Assembly: GCF_037151175.1 (NCBI RefSeq)
Contig: NZ_JBBCOR010000001.1
Coordinates: 1-64,000, forward strand
Direction of reading: 5' to 3'
DNA: 64,000 bases
DNA from: Asaia sp003994335
Lineage (GTDB): Bacteria; Pseudomonadota; Alphaproteobacteria; Acetobacterales; Acetobacteraceae
Both the position numbers and the translations under genes were made by a program. This document shows positions 1 to 9,300 of this stretch, one piece after another (position 1 is the stretch's first letter; each line of letters opens with the position of its first letter). The notes beneath the pieces were generated by a model that made no database searches, was not told where the DNA came from, and was given only the letters and a program-made list of their open reading frames with translations.

Positions 1-488
1 AGAACGTGCACAGCGGCGAATAAACACGCCCTGTAGTGGGCGAGTTGGGGAATATCCTTCCAAATACATCCCCACCCCTGCCTGGATCAGGGCTAAGACA
101 CGGCAAAAAAAAGAGAAACACGTCAGGAGTGCGCCGCTCAGGCACGGAACCGCCACAGGCTCGATGTATGTTCAGGCGTCCATTAGGTCATGCAATGCCT
201 TAGGCAATATGGATCTCAGAAAGATGGGAACCAGCTTTCTGACTGGCGCAAGGTGGGAAGCGCGCCACAATACTCGACATAACGAAGCCGTATGAGCGTG
301 TCGGATGCAGGAGAGACCCATATTCGCGCTGCGGATAAGAGACCTGTTCGCCTGATCTCGAGGGAACCTGTCACGCACCTCGCGATATGAGAGGCCTGCG
401 TCACATTACGCCAGGATGTGAGGAAGAAGGCTGCGCTAGATCCAGCAAGCAAAAACGCAGCATTGTTCTTCTAACCTCAGCGTCCCTC
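1..488. other. Unassigned left edge
   Basis: No gene can be supported here. Two overlapping minus-strand open frames (roughly 172-378 and 216-452) and one plus-strand frame running into the next gene exist, but none has a convincing ribosome binding site or recognisable family. The 68-residue minus frame could be a gene remnant. The stretch lies downstream of the TonB-dependent receptor, whose stop codon sits at 489-491. Confidence 0.4.
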
Positions 489-2654
489 TTACCAGCGCTG
501 AGAGAGTGTGATGAAGACCGCGCGCCCGGGAGCCCAGGCACAGGCGACATTGCGGGTACATGTCGCTACATATTTGCGATTGGCAATATTGGTGCCATTG
601 AACTGGATGCGCGAGCGTCCGTAGTCCAGATGGGCCTGCAGATCCCAGACGAGTTGCGACGGAACCGAGAAAGTGAGAGGCAGCGAGCCTGCCGTATTGC
701 CTGTGTAGCGCATTCCTGACCCGAGCCCGGCCTGGATTTTCTGCGTCAGGGCAAAGTCGCGCTTGAGGAATAGCGAGGCCATATGGGAAGGGATGGCAAC
801 CGGGCGCTGTCCAACCTGGGTCGCCGTATTGGACTTTGTGATACGCGGATCCTGATAGGTGAAACTCGCAACGAAATCGAGCCGATAGGGCAGACGCCCC
901 ATCCCTTCGAACTCGAAACCACGCGTACGCTGCTGGCCTGTCTGAACGCTGAAAGCGGTATTATTCGGATCTGCGGTCAGGACATTATTCTGGACCAGAT
1001 TGAACAGATCAGCTGTAAGCATGAAATTTTCGACCCAGTGCAGGGCATGCACAGGATGGTATTTGAGCCCAACCTCAATCTGTTTTCCGGTCGTGGGGAT
1101 GAAGGGCGTGTTGTCGAAGGTCGTACCGACCTGCGGCTGGAATGAGGTCGCGTAGGAGACATAGGGGTTGAGCCCGATCGTTGAGGCATAGAGCAGGCCG
1201 ACACGCCCGGTGAAGGCGTTATTGGACTGGGGTGTCCGACCCTTGCCCAGATTATCGACGGTCAGACTCTCGGTGAAATCGCCACGCCCTGAAAGGGTCA
1301 GATACCAGCGCTTCCAATTGGCCTGATCCTGGATGTACAGCCCGGTATCGGTCTCTGTCTCATTGGTGCTGGAATAGGTGCCGTAGCTGGGCCAGGTAAT
1401 CGCCCGATAGACGGGGGCATACAGGGAGAGTGCCGGTGCTGCGCGCTGCCCCCGCCGATTGGCTAGAAAATCGCTTCTGAAATCCACACCATTCAGCAAT
1501 TCATGACGAATGCCACCGGTATGGAACGCCAGATCGGAGCGCGTATCGAGTGTGACATTGTTATAATTGCCTTCCTGACGCAGGGCGGTACGGTTCAGGC
1601 TTTTCTGGTCGGCAGAAAGCGAGGCCGTGGTCACAAAGCGGTATTCCACGTCCAGATGCGCGTAACGCATGTTTTGTGTGAGCGTCCAGTTGGGCAGGAG
1701 GTGGCGGGTGATCGCATAGCCTATTGCAGCCTGACGCTTGGAATAAACGTCGTAATCGGCATCGCTGCTCAGGAAATTGCGCGGTAACTGGCCATAGCGC
1801 GACGGGAGAACCGTGCCGATTGCCGGCAGGAATTGTGCGGTTGATCCGGCATCGAGCTGCTCGAAAGAACTGATCAGCGTCAACACCGTCTTGTCATCGG
1901 GCCTCCAGCTCAGACTGGGCGCGACATAGATCTCGTTATTCTTGATGTTCCTGGCATAGGTATCGGATTTGCGGATCAGACCGTTCAAGCGCCAGAGCAC
2001 GGATTTGCTGGCGCTCAGGGCGCCTCCCAGATCGGCTGCGCCCTGAATACGTCCATAGGAGCCTGTCTGAAGGGCCAGCTCGTTGGTCTGATCCGCGCGT
2101 GGCCGTTTGCTGACGGCATTGATCAGCCCGCCAAGTTGACCCGAGCCATACAGTGCTGAGGACGCGCCACGCAGCACGTCCATTTCTTCCAGTCCCCAGG
2201 GTTCGATGCTGAAGGATTGAGAGGTGCTGGCATCAGGCGTACGGGTGCCATCCAGATAGATGTCTGGCGAAAAACCGCGGATCGTGCCGAAATAGCCGCG
2301 TGGATCGTCCTTGGAGCCGTAATCGGAAACACCTGCCGTATAGCGTATGGCCTCTGACAGCGAGCGTGCATTGAGGGTATTCATGCGCTCCTGTGTAATG
2401 ACTGTTATGGCCTGGGGTGTCAGATCGAGCGGCGTACTGGTTTTTGTCGCCGCACTGCTGGCATGGGGGAGAAAGGCCGCACGTTGTGCCTTGACCCGGA
2501 TGATTTCATGTCGGTCTTGCTGATGGGGCACAGACGGAGAGGCCGGTTTCCTCCCGGCTGGAGGAAGCGTCTGGGCCACTGCCCGCATTGTGTAATGATG
2601 CGAGAAGGCAATGATGGAGGAGAGGCAGAGCAGGCTACGAAAGGAGCGGGTCAT
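489..2654 (-). CDS. TonB-dependent siderophore receptor
   Basis: Outer-membrane, TonB-energised gated channel for ferric-siderophore uptake (721 aa, normal for the FhuA/FpvA-like class). The N-terminal 28 or so residues look like a signal peptide ending near 'AVAQ'. A plug domain follows at about 70-190 (TPQAITVITQERM, then IRGFSPDIYLDG, then VLRGASSALYGSG), then a 22-strand barrel ending in the aromatic terminus 'LSQRW', typical of outer-membrane barrels. The ATG at 2652-2654 precedes the signal peptide. A Fur-box-like sequence lies about 40-60 bp upstream, fitting iron repression. The siderophore cannot be named from sequence. No siderophore biosynthesis genes or TonB/ExbBD are adjacent, so a xenosiderophore role is possible (inference). 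Confidence 0.93.
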   Translation of the reverse strand: MTRSFRSLLCLSSIIAFSHHYTMRAVAQTLPPAGRKPASPSVPHQQDRHEIIRVKAQRAAFLPHASSAATKTSTPLDLTPQAITVITQERMNTLNARSLSEAIRYTAGVSDYGSKDDPRGYFGTIRGFSPDIYLDGTRTPDASTSQSFSIEPWGLEEMDVLRGASSALYGSGQLGGLINAVSKRPRADQTNELALQTGSYGRIQGAADLGGALSASKSVLWRLNGLIRKSDTYARNIKNNEIYVAPSLSWRPDDKTVLTLISSFEQLDAGSTAQFLPAIGTVLPSRYGQLPRNFLSSDADYDVYSKRQAAIGYAITRHLLPNWTLTQNMRYAHLDVEYRFVTTASLSADQKSLNRTALRQEGNYNNVTLDTRSDLAFHTGGIRHELLNGVDFRSDFLANRRGQRAAPALSLYAPVYRAITWPSYGTYSSTNETETDTGLYIQDQANWKRWYLTLSGRGDFTESLTVDNLGKGRTPQSNNAFTGRVGLLYASTIGLNPYVSYATSFQPQVGTTFDNTPFIPTTGKQIEVGLKYHPVHALHWVENFMLTADLFNLVQNNVLTADPNNTAFSVQTGQQRTRGFEFEGMGRLPYRLDFVASFTYQDPRITKSNTATQVGQRPVAIPSHMASLFLKRDFALTQKIQAGLGSGMRYTGNTAGSLPLTFSVPSQLVWDLQAHLDYGRSRIQFNGTNIANRKYVATCTRNVACAWAPGRAVFITLSQRW

Positions 2655-2690
2655 CAGGGTCCGGAAAGAGGCAGGGACATTTTCTCAATT

Positions 2691-2712
2691 GAGAACGAAT
2701 GTCATTTGCAAT
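2691..2712 (-). promoter_or_regulatory. Putative Fur box upstream of siderophore receptor
   Basis: Read on the minus strand this stretch contains TTGCAAATGACATTCGTTCT. It is AT-rich with TGCAAATG/CATTC half-sites like alphaproteobacterial Fur operators. It lies about 37-58 nt upstream of the receptor start codon, where it would cover the promoter. The match is by eye and imperfect. Confidence 0.5.
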
Positions 2713-2792
2713 TCAGGGCTGAATAGGCACTCCCTTCCGTGCTGTCAACGAAAACAGGCGCAGCCACAGGGATGGCTTGCGCCAGCAGGTTC

Positions 2793-3464
2793 TCAGGGTG
2801 AAATCCGGCTATGGGTTGTGCCATCCATCAGGACGACGAGCATGTGGTCCCCAACCCATTCCGCCAGAAAAACCTCTTCGAGTTTCTGCAGGCCGAGCGC
2901 CCGCAATTCCCCTCTGAGCCATGTTTCGTCGCGTCCGAGGCTCTTGAGTTCCTCCTCCAGAATATCGCCGCGATGCACCAGAAAGCGTGACGGTTTCTTG
3001 GCGTCGTCTTTCATGATCACGCTGACATGGCCTGTCGTTTCGATCTGGGCGAAATCGATATTGTCGAAGCTGAAGATGTTTTGCATGCGCAGCGCGGTCG
3101 CCACATCCTTGAGATCGATGCGGCTCGCATTTTCCTCGAAATTCTCGATCAGGAAGCGTCCGTCTCGAATGAGGGTGATCGGCTCGCCAATGGTGCGTTT
3201 GCGCAGATCGGGGATCTTGCGCGAGAGGTAATTGAATAGCGCCATGAGCAGGATGCACAGGATCAGCAGGGCGATGTAATGCAGGATGGGTAGCTTGTCG
3301 TTATAGAGAATGCCCCCCACGACCCCGCCCAGAATGAAATTGCCGACCAGATCGACCGCCGACATCATGGCAATCTGGTTGCGTCCTGTGATGTTCAGAT
3401 AGGAAATGATCAGCGAAAAGCCGATCACCAGCTTGAGAATAACCCAGAGATAGAGGGTGATCAC
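2793..3464 (-). CDS. DUF421 (YetF-like) membrane protein
   Basis: 223 aa. Three hydrophobic segments lie in the first about 80 residues (including LKLVIGFSLIISYLNITGR and ILHYIALLILCILLMALF). A cytosolic alpha/beta domain follows, with the family's typical GEPITLIRDGRF and 'DVATALRMQNIFSFDNIDFAQIETTG' style blocks. This is the architecture of the DUF421/YetF family (COG2323), which is widespread and of unclear function; in Bacillus members affect spore germination. The gene is transcribed in the same direction as the siderophore receptor, about 140 bp upstream, with the Fur-like site between them, so the two are probably separate units. Confidence 0.88.
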   Translation of the reverse strand: MITLYLWVILKLVIGFSLIISYLNITGRNQIAMMSAVDLVGNFILGGVVGGILYNDKLPILHYIALLILCILLMALFNYLSRKIPDLRKRTIGEPITLIRDGRFLIENFEENASRIDLKDVATALRMQNIFSFDNIDFAQIETTGHVSVIMKDDAKKPSRFLVHRGDILEEELKSLGRDETWLRGELRALGLQKLEEVFLAEWVGDHMLVVLMDGTTHSRISP

Positions 3465-3866
3465 GCGTTTCCTGTCCTTGTTTTCTGCCTCTTTGAAGGA
3501 TCAACCCCTCTATGGGGGAGAGGTTGCTTGGGATCGGACGCCTTTCCTCCCTCCTGACCTGAGCGAGGCAGGGGCATCTGGCGGGACTCCGGTGCGTATG
3601 TGTTCTGCCTTGCGCGTCGCGGTCAGGGGCAGAATTGCCTTAAGGCGCGCCAGGGCACGTTGCGATTTCAACGCTTCCTGAAAAAAGTGGCTGACAGTTC
3701 GAAAGCATCCCGCCTGACATAAGGGCATCCAACTGTCTGATTCTGAAAAACAACCGGAGGCGTCTTGGCGGCGCCTCACGATACCGCGTCCCGATGCCAT
3801 GCAACCAAGATGGTTGTTCCTGTTTTGTTCGTATGATACGGCCAGAATCGAAAGGAGGCTCCAGTC
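3465..3866. other. Intergenic region carrying the SOS promoter
   Basis: 402 bp between the divergent DUF421 gene and imuA. The only structure I can support is the LexA-type box at 3816-3830 and a TATGAT hexamer at 3832-3837 that may be the -10 element. A strong ribosome binding site (AAAGGAGG) precedes imuA. No coding region is evident on either strand. Confidence 0.6.
3816..3830 (+). promoter_or_regulatory. LexA (SOS) box, alphaproteobacterial type
   Basis: GTTCCTGTTTTGTTC is an exact GTTC-N7-GTTC direct repeat, the LexA operator established for Alphaproteobacteria. It ends 36 nt before the imuA start codon and directly abuts a TATGAT possible -10 hexamer, so bound LexA would block transcription of the imuA-imuB-dnaE2 cassette. 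This cassette is a known SOS target in the class. Confidence 0.85.
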
Positions 3867-4652
3867 ATGAAGAACAAGGCAGGCATGGCTTTGCTGCGCG
3901 ACAGCGTGGCACGGATAGAGCAGCGTTATCAGAAGAATTTTGCCGCGCTTTACCTGGAAATGGGGCTTCCGCCGGTGGATGCCGCGCTCAGGGGCGGATT
4001 GCGTCGTGGCGTCGTGCATGAATTTCTGGGAGCGGGGCATGATCGCGTGCTCTGTGCCAGGCCGACCTATTTCATTGCTCGCGTCCTGGCGCGGGCGACG
4101 GGGCCGGTCATCTGGATCGTTCCTGCGGCATCGGGGCAGGGGGCGTTGACCCTGGCCGGTCTGGAAGCCGCCGGTCTGGATTCCGGGCGTCTGCTTTGTG
4201 TCGAGGCAGAGCCCATGCGTCTGGTGGGCACCATGGAAGATGTGCTGCGTACGCGTGGCATCACGGCCGTGGTGGCCGATCTCATCGAGCCTCTTTCCCT
4301 GACAGCCTCGCGCCGTTTGCATCTGGCGGCCGAGAATTCCGCAGCAACCGGCTTCGTGCTGCATCGGCATGACCGGCCGCTCTCCCCCAATGCGTGCTGG
4401 ACACGCTGGCGCGTAGGTGCGGCGCCTTCTGATCCTGTCTTTCTTGGGCGTCGTGCCCTGCTGCCTTTTGCCGAAGCCTTTTCCTTGTCCTTGCTGCGTC
4501 GTCGCGGGGGCGAGGCCCTGTCCTGGAGGATCGGTACAGATTATGCCGCGCCGTCTGCTCTCCCTCTGGCTGCCGCACTGGCACACGACGCTCTGGCACA
4601 AGGCCCATCCCCACAGCGACCCGGCCTTGCCGCTGGCGCTGTATGGGCGTGA
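3867..4652 (+). CDS. imuA: ImuA, accessory protein of the SOS mutasome
   Basis: 261 aa RecA-like/SulA-related protein that works with ImuB and DnaE2 in error-prone translesion synthesis. The N-terminal block 'PPVDAALRGGLRRGVVHEFLG' is the typical ImuA opening. It is followed by a RecA-fold core with hydrophobic strands (PVIWIVPAA, ITAVVADLIEP). Start ATG 3867 follows AAAGGAGG by about 8 nt. The 3' end overlaps the start of imuB by 110 bp, so expression is translationally coupled. The LexA box upstream indicates SOS induction. Confidence 0.9.
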   Translation: MKNKAGMALLRDSVARIEQRYQKNFAALYLEMGLPPVDAALRGGLRRGVVHEFLGAGHDRVLCARPTYFIARVLARATGPVIWIVPAASGQGALTLAGLEAAGLDSGRLLCVEAEPMRLVGTMEDVLRTRGITAVVADLIEPLSLTASRRLHLAAENSAATGFVLHRHDRPLSPNACWTRWRVGAAPSDPVFLGRRALLPFAEAFSLSLLRRRGGEALSWRIGTDYAAPSALPLAAALAHDALAQGPSPQRPGLAAGAVWA

Positions 4653-6126
4653 TGGCCAGAGCCGCAAGATCGTGGCGGTCAATCGGGCCGCTTTGGAGTC
4701 TGGGGTGCAAAAAGGGCAGTTTCTCGCCATGGCGCGCAGCCTTGTACCTGATCTGGCCACGCATCCCGTCACACCTGAGCGCGATGCACGTGGCTTGCAG
4801 AAGCTGGCCGAATGGTGCCGATGCTTTTCGCCACTTGTGGCAGCCGATCCACCTGAAGGGCTCTGGATCGACAGCACAGGATGCGCGCATCTTTTCGGCG
4901 GCGAGGCGCGCATGCTGGAGGCTCTGAGAGATCGTCTGGCCGAGCGCGGCCACGACATGCGTGCGGCTCTGGCCGATACTGCAGGGGCCGCTCATGCTTT
5001 GGCGCGTCATGGGGATCAGCAACTGACTTGCGTTCCGCCGGGAGAGAGTGCTCTGGCTCTGGCCGGACTACCCGTTGCCGCCCTGCGTCTGACCCCTGAG
5101 ATACAGGCGGGGCTCAGTCTTATGGGGATTACGCGCGTATCAGATCTGCGCGCCGTGCCACGCGCCTCGCTGACGCGGCGTTTTGGCATGGAGCCTCTGT
5201 TCCGGCTCGATCAGGCGCTGGGGCAGGAAAAGGAGGCGCTGTGTTTCGATCGGCCTGTCGCAGCGCTGCACGTGAAACGTGCTCTGCTGGAGCCGATTGG
5301 CACAGCCGAAAGCCTGCTCCATGTCGTGACGGTTCTGTGCGATGACATGGCAGCCCTGTTGCAGAAAATGGGGCTGGGGGCACGCAGGCTTGATCTGCTC
5401 TGTCAGCGCGTGGATGACGTGACCCAGGCCATTCGTGTGGGAACCTCGGAGCCAGTCAGTGATCCGTCGCGTCTGAGTCGTCTGTTTCAGGAACGTATTG
5501 AAACGATCGATCCGGGTTTTGGCATTGAAGTGATGAGCCTGCATGTCGATCATGCGGAGCCTCGCCAGCCCGCAGATGAAACCCCCGCCCTCAATCCCTC
5601 TGCTCTCACCGACCCGGAGGAGCAACAGATGCCGGCCATGCTGGTCGAACTGGCGGAGCGTCTGCGCAACAGGCCGGGATTGCGGGGGATCTACCATCTG
5701 GCAGCAACGGATAGTCCTTTTCCGGAAGAGGCCCAGAAGCCTGTCGTCAGATTGGCGCGTCTTCCGACTGTTTCCAGAACACCGGCGTCCTCCTGGTCCG
5801 GCACGGCCCAGGACGGTTTTCCGCGCCTTTGGCCGCGTCCTGTCCGCCTTTTTGCCGCGCCTTGTGCCATTGCGCCGCCCGCCCTGGCCGAGGATGACAG
5901 CCCAAGGCGCTTTGTCTGGCAGGGGCAGATGCTGCGTGTCCGTGGGGCAGACGGACCGGAGCGGTTGCATGGGGCCTGGTGGCAGCATCCTGTTCAGGCC
6001 GGGGCCATACGCGATTACTGGATTGTGGAAACAGAAGAAGGAGACCGTTTCTGGCTTTTTCGCCGGGGTGACGGTCAGAATCCCTGGTCGGGCGACGGCG
6101 CCTGGTTCGTCCATGGGGTGTTTTGA
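4543..6126 (+). CDS. imuB: ImuB, Y-family polymerase-like mutasome protein
   Basis: 527 aa. The start chosen is ATG 4543 (MPRRLLSLWLPHW), preceded by GGAGGA, rather than earlier in-frame codons inside imuA. The fold follows Y-family polymerases, but the catalytic acidic residues are not in place. The N-terminal 'LWLPHWHT' replaces the polymerase metal-binding block. 'WIDSTGCAHLFGGE' replaces the SIDEAYLD block, keeping one D and lacking the adjacent E. This is characteristic of ImuB, which is a scaffold linking DnaE2 to the beta clamp (family knowledge). The stop overlaps the following ATG (TGATG). Confidence 0.92.
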   Translation: MPRRLLSLWLPHWHTTLWHKAHPHSDPALPLALYGRDGQSRKIVAVNRAALESGVQKGQFLAMARSLVPDLATHPVTPERDARGLQKLAEWCRCFSPLVAADPPEGLWIDSTGCAHLFGGEARMLEALRDRLAERGHDMRAALADTAGAAHALARHGDQQLTCVPPGESALALAGLPVAALRLTPEIQAGLSLMGITRVSDLRAVPRASLTRRFGMEPLFRLDQALGQEKEALCFDRPVAALHVKRALLEPIGTAESLLHVVTVLCDDMAALLQKMGLGARRLDLLCQRVDDVTQAIRVGTSEPVSDPSRLSRLFQERIETIDPGFGIEVMSLHVDHAEPRQPADETPALNPSALTDPEEQQMPAMLVELAERLRNRPGLRGIYHLAATDSPFPEEAQKPVVRLARLPTVSRTPASSWSGTAQDGFPRLWPRPVRLFAAPCAIAPPALAEDDSPRRFVWQGQMLRVRGADGPERLHGAWWQHPVQAGAIRDYWIVETEEGDRFWLFRRGDGQNPWSGDGAWFVHGVF

Positions 6127-6392
6127 TGACGCAGGATCTCGCTTTCCTCCTGTCGCTCATGCGTCCCGCCGAGCCACGGGAAATAGCCGATGCTCTGACC
6201 CATGCGCTGCGTTTTGACGGCCGCCGCCGCGTGCATGATGCTGATGAACTCATGGCAACCCTCGTGGCCGAGCGCCTGGTGGCGCATCTGGCGCGCTGTG
6301 GTTTTGTGCTCATGAAGCGTGCCGATACCGTGGCGCATGATACGAGCGGGCACCATCATCCCCATGATTCGTCAGGAGGGAAGGGGGCATGA
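6126..6392 (+). CDS. Small conserved-position ORF inside the SOS mutasome operon, unknown function
   Basis: 88 aa (MTQDLAFLLSLMRPAEPREI...). It starts in a TGATG overlap with imuB and ends in an ATGA overlap with dnaE2, so it is fully locked into the operon by translational coupling. The first 60 residues look like a compact helical domain (REIADALTHALRF, ELMATLVAERLVAHLARCGF) and could be helix-turn-helix or adaptor-like. The tail is His/Ser/Gly-rich (HHHPHDSSGG). I do not recognise the family. Tight coupling argues that it is real and works with the mutasome. Confidence 0.7.
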   Translation: MTQDLAFLLSLMRPAEPREIADALTHALRFDGRRRVHDADELMATLVAERLVAHLARCGFVLMKRADTVAHDTSGHHHPHDSSGGKGA

Positions 6393-9300
6393 CGACCCCG
6401 CTCCATGTGACCTCCTATTATTCCTTTTTGCGTGGCGTCAGTTCCCCGCATGACCTGTTTTCCGTTGCCCATGCGCAGGGTCACAGGGCGCTGGCTTTGA
6501 CTGATCGTCATTCCGTGGCGGGCATGGTGCGTGCGCATGATGCGGCGCGGCAAAGCGGCTTGCGGCTTTTGCCCGGGTGTCGACTTGATCTGCTCGATGG
6601 ATCGACGCTTCTGGCCTATCCGGTCGATCGGGTAGGATGGGGGGCGCTCTGTCGCCTGCTGACACTCGGGCATCGACGGGGTGCGCGTGAGATTTTCTCG
6701 CTTGGCTGGGACGATCTGCTCCAGGGGGCACAGAATCTGGTTCTGGTCCTGCTGCCCGATCAGCCGGATGCGCAGGCGCAGCAGCAACTCCGCCATCTTG
6801 CCCGTATGAGGGCTGCCCTTGGTCAGCCTGTCTATTGCGGGCTGGCATATCGCAGTGCGCCCGGTGATCTGCTGCGGCTGCGGGAGCTGGAGATACTGGC
6901 GACTGCCTGCAACGTGGCAGCCGTGGTCACGGGGGACGTGCTCTATCATGAGGCGCGCTGCCATGTGTTGCAGGATGTCGTGACGGCTATCCGCGAGAAC
7001 TGCACATTGGAGACATTGGGCGGACAGCGCGAAATTCACGCTGACCGCGCACTCAAAACGCCAGTTTCTCTGGCGCAGCTCTATGAAGCCTTTCCCGAAG
7101 CCCTTGGGCGTGTGGCCGAGATCGAGGCGCATTGTCGCTTCTCGATGGAGGATCTTTGTTATCAATATCCGCAGGAGACCGACCGGCCGGACGAAACCCC
7201 GCAGCAGACTCTGGCCCGGCTCGTGCGCGACGCCTTGCCACGGCGCTATCCGGCCGGAGCGAGCGAGGCGGTCAGAAAACAGATCGCCCATGAACTCGCG
7301 CTCATAGGTTCGCTCGATTACGCGCCCTATTTCCTGACTGTTCACAGCATCGTACATCAGGCGCGTGCGCTCGAGATCGTTTGTCAGGGGCGGGGCTCGG
7401 CTGCCAATTCCGCCATTTGTTACGTGCTGGGCATCACGGCTATCGATCCAGTGCGCTCTGGGCTCCTGTTCGAGCGATTCATTTCCGCAGAGCGTCGCGA
7501 GCCGCCCGATATCGATGTCGATTTCGAAAGCGACCGGCGTGATGAGATCATCCAATGGATCTATCGCCGCTATGGCCGCAGCCATTCGGCGCTTTGCGCT
7601 ACACTCATGCGTTATCGTCCCAAGGGCGCCCTACGTGAAACAGGCAAGGTGCTGGGGCTGAGCGAGGATCTTCTGGGTCTGCTCTCGAAATATCTCGCCT
7701 CTTCTCTGGGAGACCCCGAGCAACTCAAGGCGCGCGCGGCAGAGCTGAATCTCAATCTGTCGGACAGGCGTCTGGCCCTGACCCTGCGTGTGGCTGCCGA
7801 GCTTGTGGGCATACCGCGCCAGCTCGGCACGCATCCGGGTGGTTTCGTGCTGACGCGCGACCGGCTGGACGAACTCGTGCCCATTCAGCCTGCTGCCAAG
7901 GAGGACCGCCAGATCATCGTCTGGGACAAGGACGATATCGATATTCTCAAATTCATGAAGGTCGATGTTCTGGGTCTCGGCATGCTGGGCTGTCTGCGCC
8001 GTGGTTTCGAGCTGCTGGCCCAGCATCGCATCCGTCAGCTCGACATGGCCTCGGTGCCGCCTGAAGATCCCGCCACCTACGCCATGATCCGTCGTGCCGA
8101 TACGTTGGGTACGTTCCAGATAGAGAGCCGCGCCCAGATGTCCATGCTGCCGCGCCTCAAGCCGAAGACCTTCTATGATCTGGTCATTCAGGTAGCCATC
8201 GTGCGCCCCGGTCCTATTCAGGGCGATATGGTGCATCCCTATCTGCGTCGTCGTGACGGTGTCGAACTACCGGATTATCCCAAGCCGGAACTCGAGCAGA
8301 TTCTTGGCAAGACGCTGGGCGTGCCCCTTTTTCAGGAACAGGCCATGCAGGTGGCCATCGCCTGCGCCGGGTTCACCCCTGGTGAGGCCGATCAGCTACG
8401 CCGCTCCATGGCGACCTTTAAATTTACCGGTGGAGTGTCGCATTTTCGGACAAAGCTGATCGAGGGGATGGTCGCCAATCATTATGACCGCGAGTTTGCC
8501 GAGCGCACCTTCCGCCAGCTTGAGGGCTTCGGGTCCTATGGCTTTCCCGAGAGCCATGCCGCCAGTTTCGCACTTGTGGCCTATGTCTCTAACTATCTGA
8601 AATGCCATCATCCCGATGTTTTTTGTACGGCCCTGCTCAACTCGCAGCCCATGGGTTTTTACGCCCCAGCCCAGGTAGTGCGCGATGCGCGCGAGCATGG
8701 GGTGACCGTACATGCCATAGACATCAATGCCTCGCGCTGGGATTGTGCGCTCGAGCCTGACCGGGGCAGGCCGACACTGGCCGTTCGTCTGGGATTTCGC
8801 TTTGTGAAAGGCCTCTCGAACAAGCATGCGGCGAAACTGATCGCCAATCGCTTTCCAGCCTATGAATCCCTCGATGATGTCTGGCGTCGCGCGAATATTC
8901 CTGTTTCCGCGCTCGAAGCGCTGGCGGCTGCCGATGTCTTTCGCAGCCTCGACCTTGATCGTCGGGCGGCACTCTGGGCCATCAAGGGGCTAGCCGATAC
9001 GGTTCTGCCGCTTTTTGCCGCGGCCGATCGCAAGCTCAACAGACCCGGGCCCGAAATGATCGAACCCGATTATACGCCCCGCCCCATGAGCGAAGGCCGT
9101 GAAGTCGTGGAAGACTACAACACGCTCGGTCTGACCCTGCGCCAGCACCCGATGGCTTTTCTGCGTCCCCGATTTTCCGCGCGTGGCATGGTTACCTGCG
9201 CCGATCTGCGTCGGTTGCGCGATGGGAGTCGCGTGGTGGTACCAGGTCTGGTGCTCATGCGACAGCGTCCTGGAACGGCCCATGGCGTGATGTTCATGAC

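Noticed and set aside
3510..4958. 482-codon minus-strand frame over imuA and imuB
   Set aside because: It opposes two genes with clear family motifs, a LexA box and ribosome binding sites; its own translation is low-complexity and unlike any protein.
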